DNA of 64,000 nt. Source: Agrobacterium tumefaciens (lineage in GTDB: Bacteria; Pseudomonadota; Alphaproteobacteria; Rhizobiales; Rhizobiaceae). Below are positions 8,220 to 16,314 of this stretch, piece after piece. The DNA is taken from the NCBI GenBank assembly GCA_025559845.1, contig CP048471.1, positions 1-64,000 of the forward strand. Reading direction: 5' to 3'. A model generated the notes under the pieces. That model saw nothing but the letters and a program-made list of their open reading frames with translations, was not told the origin of the DNA and searched no databases. A program made the translations under genes and the position numbers. Numbering within the stretch: the stretch's first letter is position 1; every line of letters starts with the position of its first letter.

Positions 8220-8584
8220 AGCGACCATAGTGCTGCTGAACGACATCGGGCGTTCGGGGAGGACCGTAAAATTCAACCATGCGTTTTTTGCTCACGGGGC
8301 CCGTCACAATTCTATTCCACTTGGTAACTAAGCCATTCTGCGACATTTCCTTCAAAGCGGATTTTGCTTGCTAATTTGTGGCTTATGATCTGAGAATCTG
8401 ATGGCATCGAGGTAGGTGGACCTCCAGATCTATCCGACATGCGAAACGTTTAGCGTGAGGGGTAGTGCAAACGCAATTTGATTACTGCGGCACGGCAAGC
8501 CCCAATTGACTCACATTCGAGTTCACAATCATCGTATATTTTTGCTCACTCCAATGTCTTCAACACGATGTACGGGGAAAAGAG

Positions 8585-9118
8585 ATGAACTCTAGTCCTG
8601 AGGCGGAAGTAGCAAGATATAGTCGGGCGGCTAGGATGCTACATTGGATCGTGGCGCTACTTGTTTTCGTGACGTGGCCAATGGGTCTGATGATCGAGTT
8701 CGCCAAAGATGAGGTGAAGCTCGATTTTTATCTCGTGCATGAAAGCGTTGGCTTTCTTGTATTCTGGTTCATGCTGCTCAGGATTGGAGCGAAGTTTTAT
8801 CAGTCCGCTCCTGCTTTAGCCGGGACGACGTTGGAGCGCATGGCGGCGCACACGGTTCATGGGCTGATCTACATCTTTCTGATCATCATGCCCGTCTCCG
8901 GCTTTTTAGCCACCAACGCACACGGTTTTCCGTTGCAATGGTTCGGGGTGATCCCGATCTGGAGCCCGCTTGGGAAATCGCCGGAGATCGCACCAACATT
9001 TTCAATGATTCACGAGTGGAGCGCGTGGATCGTTTTGGGCCTGTTCGCGTTACATATGCTGGCAGTGATTTTCCATCATCTGATCCGCCGAGATGCCACG
9101 CTTTACCGAATTCTTTAG
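8585..9118 (+). CDS. Cytochrome b561-family membrane protein
   Basis: A 177-residue four-helix membrane protein. Paired haem-ligand histidines are visible in the expected helices: ARMLHWIVALLVFVTW, YLVHESVGFLVFWFM, AAHTVHGLIYIFLIIMP and SMIHEWSAWIVLGLFALHML. It belongs to the prokaryotic cytochrome b561 group of di-haem quinone-linked electron carriers. It is followed 12 bp later by the RibD-like reductase gene in the same direction, so the two may share a transcript; whether the cytochrome takes part in the cluster's chemistry is unknown. Confidence 0.9.
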   Translation: MNSSPEAEVARYSRAARMLHWIVALLVFVTWPMGLMIEFAKDEVKLDFYLVHESVGFLVFWFMLLRIGAKFYQSAPALAGTTLERMAAHTVHGLIYIFLIIMPVSGFLATNAHGFPLQWFGVIPIWSPLGKSPEIAPTFSMIHEWSAWIVLGLFALHMLAVIFHHLIRRDATLYRIL

Positions 9119-9130
9119 ACAGGGACGCCA

Positions 9131-9964
9131 ATGCGCAACCTCAATGTAACGGACAGGCTTTGGACGAGGCTCCTTTCGATCAGCGAAGGGAAAGACGCAC
9201 TTCGGAGAAGGGAGGCCGATCCGGCATTCTCGCTTTATGGCCCAATCGCTTCGGCAAAGGACCGGTTTGTCCTTGCGCAGGTTGGCCAGTCTCTTGACGG
9301 CCGTGTCGCAACCCCAAGCGGGGATGCTCGCGACATTTCCGGACCAGACGGGCTTGTGCACCTTCACCGTTGCCGCGCCCTTGTTGATGCGGTCATTGTT
9401 GGTATCGGAACCGTGAGGAATGACAATCCACGACTTTCAGTGCGGGAAGTGAAAGGCCCAAGTCCTGTCAGGGTGGTTATCGACTGTCGAAGCGAACTGA
9501 CCGGGACAGAGGGCATGTTTCATGATGGCGGAGCGCCGGTTATCATTTTTCAGGGCGACGACGCACTGAAGTTGGATTATCCCGCCGACGTCATCAGGCT
9601 GAAACGAGGTCCTTGTGGCTTGGCTCCTCAGGAGATCCTTGACTGTCTCGCCGAGCGAGGATTAAAGCGCGTCCTTGTCGAGGGTGGCGCAAAAACAATC
9701 GCCCGTTTCATCGACGCCAACCTCGTCGATCATCTCCACGTCGCCATTTCACCTTTGATCATCGGGTCCGGGCCGTGCGGCATATCCTTGACGCCGATTG
9801 CGAAACTCTGCAACGCGCACCGCCCTACGGCTGAAATATACGCGCTTGGGAGCGACGTGCTTTTCGACTGCAGCCTGAAAACGGACACTCCTTCAATTGC
9901 GGGGAAGAGCAAGAAAATCCGTGTGCCCGACGATGCAGAGGCTGCCATCCATGCCAATTTTTAA
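9131..9964 (+). CDS. RibD C-terminal-type (pyrimidine/pteridine) reductase
   Basis: The 277-residue protein corresponds to the dihydrofolate-reductase-like reductase half of RibD. FVLAQVGQSLDGRVATPSGD is the substrate/NADPH segment. HRCRALVDAVIVGIGTVRNDNPRLSVR, PVRVVIDCRSELT and RVLVEGGAKTIARFIDANLVD are the other hallmarks. No N-terminal cytidine-deaminase-like zinc domain is present; the first 45 residues are unrelated. In riboflavin synthesis this fold reduces the ribosyl side chain of diaminopyrimidine phosphates. Here it lies near a GTP cyclohydrolase II gene and a pterin-synthase-fold gene, so a role in a related but separate pathway is inferred. Its last 72 bp overlap the 3' end of the convergent methyltransferase gene. 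Confidence 0.87.
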   Translation: MRNLNVTDRLWTRLLSISEGKDALRRREADPAFSLYGPIASAKDRFVLAQVGQSLDGRVATPSGDARDISGPDGLVHLHRCRALVDAVIVGIGTVRNDNPRLSVREVKGPSPVRVVIDCRSELTGTEGMFHDGGAPVIIFQGDDALKLDYPADVIRLKRGPCGLAPQEILDCLAERGLKRVLVEGGAKTIARFIDANLVDHLHVAISPLIIGSGPCGISLTPIAKLCNAHRPTAEIYALGSDVLFDCSLKTDTPSIAGKSKKIRVPDDAEAAIHANF

Positions 9965-10690
9965 ACCACGAAAGTCTAGCCAATCCTTGAACGAGGCCTC
10001 ATCGACGTTGCCGATTTCCAAGATTGGCCGTTGAAGCCCCGCCAGAAATTCTCTCTGCAGTTCGGCTGATGATGGGCCAAGGCGCCAGGCGCTGTCGGCG
10101 GTAATGACTGTGAAACCAGATGTTTTGCATAGAGTGGAGAGATACGCTGTCGCATCTGGTCCAAGGGCCGGACCGAACCCCTTGTCTGATCGCTGATGCC
10201 GATTGAAGTCTTCAACCACCTGCTCGTCCAGCGGATGCGTGATTGACCATTTCATAACGCCATCATAGTTGAGAGCCGCATATAGTCCGATCTGTCTACT
10301 CGCCAGCCGCTCTAAGAAGAGTTCGCTAAAATCGGTCGAACAAAGGTCGAAAAGGGCCGATGCTGTGACGATCGTGACGCCATCCAGAAGGGTTTCGTCA
10401 AAACGATTCAGATCCTGGCAACGGAATTCAATATTCTCATTGCTTCCGATCCGGCGATGGGCCTCCTCCAGCAAGGCGGGTGCATAATCGACAAGCTTCC
10501 ACCTGTAGGTCGGAAGGAGGGGTGAGAGCGTTCGATAGGTTGATCCCGTGCCGCATCCTATGTCCATGATCAGTCGCGGTTGTGGGCGTGCATTCAGATG
10601 CTGGCGTACTCTTTCAAGCAGAGGTTTTGCTCTAGCAGCACAGTCGGCCGGTTCTCGAAGTTCCAGCCAATTCTTGTCAAAGCCGCTCAT
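9893..10690 (-). CDS. Class I SAM-dependent methyltransferase
   Basis: A 265-residue protein with motif I at LIMDIGCGTGSTYRTL (about residues 45-60), followed by WKLVDYAPALLEEAHRRI (acidic motif II) and FRCQDLNRFDETLLDGVTIVTASALFDL (motifs III-IV). The ATG at 10690 overlaps the stop of the upstream glycosyltransferase gene (ATGA), a better-supported start than one 48 bp upstream inside that gene. The C-terminal half has no recognised specificity domain. It is the last gene of a tightly coupled four-gene operon (dehydrogenase, pterin-synthase-like, glycosyltransferase, methyltransferase). Confidence 0.87.
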   Translation of the reverse strand: MSGFDKNWLELREPADCAARAKPLLERVRQHLNARPQPRLIMDIGCGTGSTYRTLSPLLPTYRWKLVDYAPALLEEAHRRIGSNENIEFRCQDLNRFDETLLDGVTIVTASALFDLCSTDFSELFLERLASRQIGLYAALNYDGVMKWSITHPLDEQVVEDFNRHQRSDKGFGPALGPDATAYLSTLCKTSGFTVITADSAWRLGPSSAELQREFLAGLQRPILEIGNVDEASFKDWLDFRGLKIGMDGSLCIVGHTDFLALPRN

Positions 10691-11733
10691 GCTGACACTT
10701 TCAAAATTTGCGAGATGATTTCTGACGTGTCCGACCATTCAGGCAGCAATGCGCCGGCTTGGCGGGCGGCCTCTGAGCGGCGACGACGTGCCTGAGGTTC
10801 GCTCAACAATGTTCTTAATGCGGATGCGAATGCCTCAACATCGTCCACGGGAACCAGGATGCCGGCGTCGTCGGGGACAACGTCTGGCACCGCGCCTGCC
10901 TTGCAGGCAACGATAGGCAAGCCATAAGAAAGGGCTTCGGCAAAGACCATGCCGTAACCCTCGTAGCGGCTAGCAAGCGCAAAGATATCAGCATTTTCGT
11001 AAGCCGAGGCCAGATCATCGCGCTCGCCACCAAGGACAACCCGATCAGAAAGTTTTAGAGTTTTGATTTTCTCCGCCAGTGCATCCGCGACAGCATGATC
11101 CAATTGTGGACTTCCGATGATCGTGGTTTGCCATGACAGATCAGAGACCTTTGCTAGCGCAGCGATCAAAATCTCATGTCCCTTGCGTTTGGTCAGTGAG
11201 CCGACAGACAAAATTTGCGGGATGTCGTTTTGCGCCTTGCGCACGTCCGGTGGCCTTTCCGTTCCCGGGACGGCAACTGTTATCTTGTTGGGCGCAACGC
11301 CGAAACTTCCCGAAAGTTCGGCAGCAGTCATGGTCGAGGTTACGATAACATGCTGTGTTGCGGCCAGTGCAGCTCTTTCGCTTTCCCGCAGTCGTGCTTG
11401 ACGCTCCTCATCCAAACCGGTTTCGAGTGCCAGCGGGTGGTGAACTAACGCGATGATCCTGAGACGTTCGGCCTCCCGCTCCGCCCACGCATCCATAATC
11501 CCGAAGGCGAGGCCGTCAATCAGGACGAGTGCACCGTCTTGGAGAGCGGAAAGCTGTTTTTCGGCTTCTCTCAACGTTCGAGGGGAGGGCGATGGGAAAC
11601 CGTCTCCAAGTGCAAGCAGGTCGACATCCCAGCCGAGCTGTCGAAGGCCCTTCACCAGTTCCCGGTCATAGCCGTATCCCCCGGTCCTGAGTTGAAGGTT
11701 TCCAGGATATGCAAAGGTGAGACTTGCCTTCAA
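10687..11733 (-). CDS. GT4-family glycosyltransferase
   Basis: A 348-residue GT-B protein. The N-terminal half has GGYGYDRELVKGLRQLGWDVDLLALGD, the acceptor-domain glycine loop. The C-terminal half has ILSVGSLTKRKGHEILIAAL, ADIFALASRYEGYGMVFAEALSYGLPIVA (the EGYG...E nucleotide-sugar motif) and GAVPDVVPDDAGILVPVDD. This is typical of retaining GT4 enzymes using a nucleotide-activated sugar. Start and stop codons overlap the neighbouring genes on both sides by ATGA, indicating translational coupling. In this setting the acceptor might be a pterin-like or lipid-linked product; that is inference. Confidence 0.92.
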   Translation of the reverse strand: MKASLTFAYPGNLQLRTGGYGYDRELVKGLRQLGWDVDLLALGDGFPSPSPRTLREAEKQLSALQDGALVLIDGLAFGIMDAWAEREAERLRIIALVHHPLALETGLDEERQARLRESERAALAATQHVIVTSTMTAAELSGSFGVAPNKITVAVPGTERPPDVRKAQNDIPQILSVGSLTKRKGHEILIAALAKVSDLSWQTTIIGSPQLDHAVADALAEKIKTLKLSDRVVLGGERDDLASAYENADIFALASRYEGYGMVFAEALSYGLPIVACKAGAVPDVVPDDAGILVPVDDVEAFASALRTLLSEPQARRRRSEAARQAGALLPEWSDTSEIISQILKVSA

Positions 11734-12128
11734 AGGTCTGCCTCATACCATCCACGTGCGGCATGAGATTCATGCAAAGTAACTTTGAGGCGGGTGATCC
11801 GATGGCTGCCGGGGCCAAGGCGCTTTGCGGCGACCGCTGCTGCGAGTGCGTCGAAAATAAACTTTGCAATAACCTCCGTGGTGCTGACCTTGCCCTTGAA
11901 AAGATCAAGCTCATCGAGGTTCTGATAGTTCAGAGGTTTCAGCACCTGCGCGAGAACATTGGTTGCCGCGCCGATATCGACTGCCAAGCCGTCCTCGTCT
12001 ACATCGCTTGTGAAAAAAGCTGCATCCACAACGAATGTTGCACCGTGCATGCCCTGGGCTGGTCCGAAGACAGGGCGGGGGAGACTGTGGGCGATCATGA
12101 TGTGATCACGGACTTCGACTGCGAACAT
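11730..12128 (-). CDS. Divergent 6-pyruvoyltetrahydropterin synthase/QueD-fold protein
   Basis: A 132-residue protein with the T-fold layout of PTPS/QueD: an N-terminal strand with a histidine (DHIMIAHSLPRPVFG), a second block MHGATFVVDAAF, DIGAATNVLAQVLKPLNYQNLDEL, STTEVIAKFIFDAL, and a final ITRLKVTLHES strand. Active members have a catalytic Cys, a His-Gly-His zinc pair and a later Asp-His. Here the first zinc His and HG are present, but the next zinc ligand is Ala (HGAT). The catalytic Cys position is occupied by non-Cys residues, and the later LDH-type histidine reads LNY. The pterin-binding Glu in HES remains. It may have lost or changed activity. It is coupled to the glycosyltransferase by ATGA overlap. 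Confidence 0.78.
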   Translation of the reverse strand: MFAVEVRDHIMIAHSLPRPVFGPAQGMHGATFVVDAAFFTSDVDEDGLAVDIGAATNVLAQVLKPLNYQNLDELDLFKGKVSTTEVIAKFIFDALAAAVAAKRLGPGSHRITRLKVTLHESHAARGWYEADL

Positions 12129-12141
12129 GGTCTCTCTTTCG

Positions 12142-13143
12142 TTAGTAGCGGATGCGATGGCAAAGCGTATCCTGTGATGTCAGGATACGCGGGTAAGCTG
12201 CGGAAAGCTCATCGAAGGCCGTCTCGCCGGTAATCAAGTGATCGAGTCGGTCGTCCTGTAACAGTTCCAGAGCCTTTCTCAGCCGCCGCCCGAAGGTCCA
12301 GCGCGTTCTACGAGATGCAGGAATGCACCCGACCTGCGAACTGATGAGGGAAAGGCGGTTAGAATGGAAAGCGCCTCCAAGAGAAAGCGACACAGCCTTG
12401 TCACCGTACCAGCTCGCTTCCACAATGCGCGCTTCTATGCTTGCATGATCGATCGCTTCTGACAAAGCGGCGCTGGATGCGGAGGCGTTGATGAGCACGT
12501 CATACTCGCCGCCCAGCTTGCCCGCGTCAACAAAGGCGATTTGCATGGCTCGCGCGAGTTCGCTTCGAGAACGATTGGTATCAACCAAGACGGTTTCCGT
12601 TCCCGCAATTCGACCGGAAAGGCTGGCAGCTAGCGTTCCGACGACACCGCCACCGAAGACTGCGACACGGTCACCGGGCTGAATAAGAGCATCCCATACA
12701 ATGTTGAGGGCGGTTTCCATGTTTGCTGCAAGAACTGCACGTTGCGGCGGAAGGCCTTTCGGCAGCGGTGAAACCATGTCCCTTGTCGTGACGAAGAAAT
12801 CCTGATGAGGGTGAAGGCAGAAGACAATTTCGCCAAGCAGGTCCTCTGGCCCTGCTTCAACACGGCCGACGCAGGCGTACCCGTACTTCACAGGAAACGG
12901 GAAATTACCACCCATATGGGGCCCGCGCATGCGATCGAACTCGCTCTGCGGCACAGCACCATTAAAGATGAGAGATTCGGTTCCACGGCTTATCCCGCTG
13001 TAGAGGCTTCGAACAAGCACCTCATTTTCCACTAGCGTTTCAATGGATTCCTCCCTCATGCCGCACCGCCCCTTGCCCTCAATCCAGAGCGCTCGGGATG
13101 ATAGTGGAGCAGGAAAATGTGTCTTGCCGTCAGCAGATGCCAA
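12142..13143 (-). CDS. MDR-type zinc-binding dehydrogenase-like protein
   Basis: A 333-residue medium-chain dehydrogenase/reductase. It has the GroES-like N-terminal domain (VENEVLVRSLYSGISRGTESL, FPVKYGYACVGRV) and a Rossmann domain with GDRVAVFGGGVVGTLAASL and VLVDTNRSRSELAR. It lacks the usual full set of catalytic zinc ligands (GISRGTES replaces the Cys-x-Thr-D motif), as in the bacteriochlorophyllide BchC-like branch. The likely start is TTG at 13143, with GGATCAC upstream; no ATG is in frame near it. It heads the four-gene operon and is divergent from ribA. Confidence 0.85.
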   Translation of the reverse strand: MASADGKTHFPAPLSSRALWIEGKGRCGMREESIETLVENEVLVRSLYSGISRGTESLIFNGAVPQSEFDRMRGPHMGGNFPFPVKYGYACVGRVEAGPEDLLGEIVFCLHPHQDFFVTTRDMVSPLPKGLPPQRAVLAANMETALNIVWDALIQPGDRVAVFGGGVVGTLAASLSGRIAGTETVLVDTNRSRSELARAMQIAFVDAGKLGGEYDVLINASASSAALSEAIDHASIEARIVEASWYGDKAVSLSLGGAFHSNRLSLISSQVGCIPASRRTRWTFGRRLRKALELLQDDRLDHLITGETAFDELSAAYPRILTSQDTLCHRIRY

Positions 13144-13296
13144 AAGAGTGATCCTGATTAATGCACGTCACATGGAGCGTATTACCGCGTTGCGCGTTTT
13201 GTTCCGTCGATAGATCCAGATAATTTTTCGACTCCACCGAAGCACGCATAAGATTTCGTTCGTAAAATACAAAAACGTTCAGGGAGAGTATTCAAG

Positions 13297-14403
13297 ATGT
13301 CGAATTCTGCCGAGCCAAATTTTCGGTTCAATACTCCGGAAATCCGAATTGAGCGTGCCATCGCGGAGCTTCGATATGGTCGACCAATTGTAATGTGGTC
13401 CAACGAGAGGAAGTTGGCAATCCTGGCTCTGGATGCCGTCGCACCTTCGCTATATGATCAATTTGCGATAGCGACCGCCAATAGCCACTCGCTTCTACTG
13501 ACGGCACCACGGGCCAGTCGTCTCGGTATCCACGGTAATCGGGATATACTCACGCCGCTCGCAGGCGCCAGCTTCGAAGATGCTTCGCAGTTATCCTATG
13601 GTCTTGCCGCCGGGCAGCCCTCAAAGTGGGTTGAGGCTGATGACTTGGCGTCGCAGACGGCAGAGCTGGCGCGCATTGCCCTTCTTCTTCCCGCCATGGT
13701 GCTTGCAGATGTTTCCGCAAAGAGCGCAAGTTTCTCGGGATGCTGCGAATTGTCGATAGCCGATTTGAAGGGCGCAGGCGTTGCGCGCCAGCGTTTCGAA
13801 AAAGTCGTTCGGACGCGTGTTCCTCTCAGGGAGCTTGGAGATTGCGAGTTCGTGATTTTCCGTGGCGGGCTCGCACAAAAAGATCAGGTGGCAATCGTCG
13901 TCGGCACGCCGGATGTATCGGGCACCGTCCCAATTCGCATTCATTCGTCCTGCATTACGGGCGATCTTTTTGGCTCTCTTAAATGCGACTGCGGCGATCA
14001 GCTTCACAACGGGCTCTCTCTGCTAAAGCAGGCCGGGGGTGGCGTTCTCCTCTATCTCGATCAGGAGGGACGCGGTACGGGTATCGGCGCGAAAATGCGT
14101 GCTTACGGATATCAGCATCTTGGACTCGATACGATCGACGCTGACGCAGAACTTGGCCTCGCCGCAGATCATCGCCGTTATGAGGCAGCAGTTGCAATGC
14201 TTCGGCACATGAACATCAGGAAAGTTGCAGTCTTCACGAACAATCCGACTAAGATCAGCGCGCTCAAGGCTGGTGATATAGAAGTGGACGCGCGAGCTCC
14301 GGTTACAGGAACCGTAACGGCTGAAAACCAGAAATATCTACGAACCAAGATGCTTCGCGCTGGACATCTCTTGGACCTGGAAGCGCTGATTGCGGCGGAA
14401 TAA
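13297..14403 (+). CDS. ribA: GTP cyclohydrolase II with degenerate N-terminal domain
   Basis: The 368-residue protein carries a complete GTP cyclohydrolase II domain from about residue 200. RIHSSCITGDLFGSLKCDCG contains the three zinc cysteines, YLDQEGRGTGIGAKMRAYGY the GTP-binding segment, and LGLAADHRRYEAA and TNNPTKISALKAGDIEVD the remaining family blocks. The N-terminal 190 residues (IERAIAELRYGRPIVMWSNE onwards) look like a degraded RibB-type domain without the usual acidic active-site motif, as in alphaproteobacterial RibA proteins. It converts GTP to 2,5-diamino-6-ribosylamino-4-pyrimidinone phosphate. RBS GGGAGAG precedes ATG. It is followed 20 bp later by a CDP-alcohol phosphatidyltransferase, away from any riboflavin operon. 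Confidence 0.92.
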   Translation: MSNSAEPNFRFNTPEIRIERAIAELRYGRPIVMWSNERKLAILALDAVAPSLYDQFAIATANSHSLLLTAPRASRLGIHGNRDILTPLAGASFEDASQLSYGLAAGQPSKWVEADDLASQTAELARIALLLPAMVLADVSAKSASFSGCCELSIADLKGAGVARQRFEKVVRTRVPLRELGDCEFVIFRGGLAQKDQVAIVVGTPDVSGTVPIRIHSSCITGDLFGSLKCDCGDQLHNGLSLLKQAGGGVLLYLDQEGRGTGIGAKMRAYGYQHLGLDTIDADAELGLAADHRRYEAAVAMLRHMNIRKVAVFTNNPTKISALKAGDIEVDARAPVTGTVTAENQKYLRTKMLRAGHLLDLEALIAAE

Positions 14404-14423
14404 CGTCTGGCGGGGAGGACTGA

Positions 14424-15188
14424 ATGGCTTTTACCCGTGGTGATCGGCCGAACAGAGTGGATGATCGCAAGTCACTCATTCAAAACACGCTCGCGAATAT
14501 GGCATGTCTTATGCTGGGCACGACTATTGTGGCCGTAATCGTACGCCGGGAGTTATCCTTGGGCTGGGACTACGTGGCTGCCGCGACGCTGTCCCTTTGC
14601 TTTATCTTCGGCTTCGTCGTTTATCTTCTGCCGCGACACCCTCACCGCAATTTTGGCTACGCGAATTTGGTCACGGCGTTCCGAGCGTCGCTTGTAAGCC
14701 TTACCGCGGCGACGGTCGTTTGTTTCGAGACGCTTCACCAGGCAGATACGATACTCTGGATATTGGTGGGGGTCGTTGTCTTTTCGCTCACCCTTGATGG
14801 TATTGATGGCTATCTCGCTCGCAAATATGGACAGGAATCGGAGCTTGGCGCACGCTTCGATATGGAAGTGGATGCATTTCTTATCCTCATCCTTTCTGTG
14901 GCGGCAGCCATGCTCCAGAAAGCAGGGGCTTGGGTGCTCTTGATTGGCCTTATGCGCTATGCTTTCATAGCCGCAAGCTGGTTCATCGCGGCGCTTCGCG
15001 CTGATTTGCCTCCGTCTTTCAGGCGCAAGGTCGTTTGTGTGATACAGGTATTGACGTTATGTCTGATCCTGGTTCCTTCCGTCGACGTTCCGATATCGCA
15101 CTATCTTGCGGCCATCTCTCTCGTCATGCTGACCATGTCTTTCGCTATGGACATCGTGTTCCTCCTGCGTAAACGAGTGGGCCCATGA
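14424..15188 (+). CDS. CDP-alcohol phosphatidyltransferase
   Basis: A 254-residue integral membrane protein with about six helices. The catalytic signature DG..AR...G...D...D is intact at about residues 121-149 (DGIDGYLARKYGQES and GARFDMEVDAF). The family transfers a phosphatidyl or other CDP-activated group to an alcohol acceptor, as in phosphatidylglycerol, inositol or unusual lipid head-group synthesis. Acceptor unknown. It follows ribA by 20 bp and is presumably co-transcribed; together with the flippase and sulfatase genes it suggests the cluster's product is lipid-linked or membrane-delivered (inference). Confidence 0.92.
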   Translation: MAFTRGDRPNRVDDRKSLIQNTLANMACLMLGTTIVAVIVRRELSLGWDYVAAATLSLCFIFGFVVYLLPRHPHRNFGYANLVTAFRASLVSLTAATVVCFETLHQADTILWILVGVVVFSLTLDGIDGYLARKYGQESELGARFDMEVDAFLILILSVAAAMLQKAGAWVLLIGLMRYAFIAASWFIAALRADLPPSFRRKVVCVIQVLTLCLILVPSVDVPISHYLAAISLVMLTMSFAMDIVFLLRKRVGP

Positions 15189-15315
15189 CCGTGTTCGCCA
15201 TTTTTTCGGCGCCGGTCGATGCCGCGCGGTCTCTAAGGGTTGAGCCGCCGTTCTGTCGCTCAAGCGATTAACGACGCACAGAATCTCTGCTGATTTTGAG
15301 GAAAGCGTGTCTGCG

Positions 15316-16314
15316 TCATGCCTTGCCAGCTCGTTTCATCACTGCGGCGAGGGTAAGGAAGACAATGCCAGGCGCTGCACCGGCGAGACAGAGCCAACCA
15401 TATGTGACGCTTGCAGCGAGGCCCTCGACTGATGAAAGACCGAGCGCTGGCCATAGTGCCATGGCCGCAGCTTCGCGGGTACCCCAGCCGCCAAATCCGG
15501 TTGGTATCAGCATTGCCAGCAAACAGAAGGGAATGATCGAGATACCCGCCAACCACGGTAGATTCGAGCCTGTTGCGTGTGCTGCGATAAAGAACGTCGC
15601 GATATATGCGAAAAGAATGATAGCGCTCATAAATAACTGAAGTAGCCATGCGTTGTGCCGGATGAAGGTATTGACAAGGTCTTCACGAAAGGCGCTCTCC
15701 GTTACCTCCTGCGTTTTAAACCACACGATTATTAGCAGGATTAACGCGCTTACCACGGCCACGAGGACGACGTGACGCCGGGTATTGCTGCCAGGATCGG
15801 CGTTCGTGATGTAGGGCCAGACAGACAGGCCGATGACAGCGACGACCGCAAGGGCGACCTGGCCGGAAAGCCTTTCAAAGATAACCGCTTTTGCGGGCTT
15901 TTTCCATCCGCCTGGCTCGTCGCCGCGCATCCTCCAAGCTCTAAGAACATCGCCACCCATGCCCCCAGGCAGGACCTGGTTCAGCAAGGTGGCGACATAG
16001 TACTCGCCTATTGCTTTGAAAGGAGTGATATCCTGGCCAAGGCGCATAGAGGTAAACCGCCACCGCAGCGCCGACAGCACGATTTGCACTTGCACCAGCA
16101 AGAGACCGCATATGGTCGCGTTCCAAGAAATGCGGGAAAGAGCTTGTTTGAGCGCCGTCAAATCCGTTTGAAAGATGATGCCGGAAAGGATCGCCAGCGC
16201 AACGACGGACACCAGTATTCGCAGTTTTCTCAAGCGAGTAGGGACCTGTATTTTATCTGTTTTTCCGATAAATTCAATGCTGCGGTCGAAAGGAGCGGTT
16301 TGCGGTGGTAACAA
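15316..16314 (-). CDS. LPG-synthase transmembrane-family (UPF0104/AglD-like) protein
   Basis: A membrane protein of up to 332 residues with about eight hydrophobic helices. Signature segments are GEYYVATLLNQVLPGGMGGDVLRAWRMRG, a charged VIFERLSGQVAL loop and LIPTGFGGWGTREAAAMAL. These belong to the lysylphosphatidylglycerol-synthase membrane domain family, members of which act as flippases or transferase-linked membrane components. The annotated start is a weak TTG that overlaps the divergent sulfatase start by 10 bp; translation may begin further inside. The gene stands alone on its strand, between the lipid-synthase-like and sulfatase-like genes. Confidence 0.82.
   Translation of the reverse strand: MLPPQTAPFDRSIEFIGKTDKIQVPTRLRKLRILVSVVALAILSGIIFQTDLTALKQALSRISWNATICGLLLVQVQIVLSALRWRFTSMRLGQDITPFKAIGEYYVATLLNQVLPGGMGGDVLRAWRMRGDEPGGWKKPAKAVIFERLSGQVALAVVAVIGLSVWPYITNADPGSNTRRHVVLVAVVSALILLIIVWFKTQEVTESAFREDLVNTFIRHNAWLLQLFMSAIILFAYIATFFIAAHATGSNLPWLAGISIIPFCLLAMLIPTGFGGWGTREAAAMALWPALGLSSVEGLAASVTYGWLCLAGAAPGIVFLTLAAVMKRAGKA

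Noticed and set aside
9131..14403. Riboflavin biosynthesis operon
   Set aside because: Only RibA and a reductase-only RibD are present; no ribB, ribH, ribE, deaminase domain or FMN riboswitch was seen.
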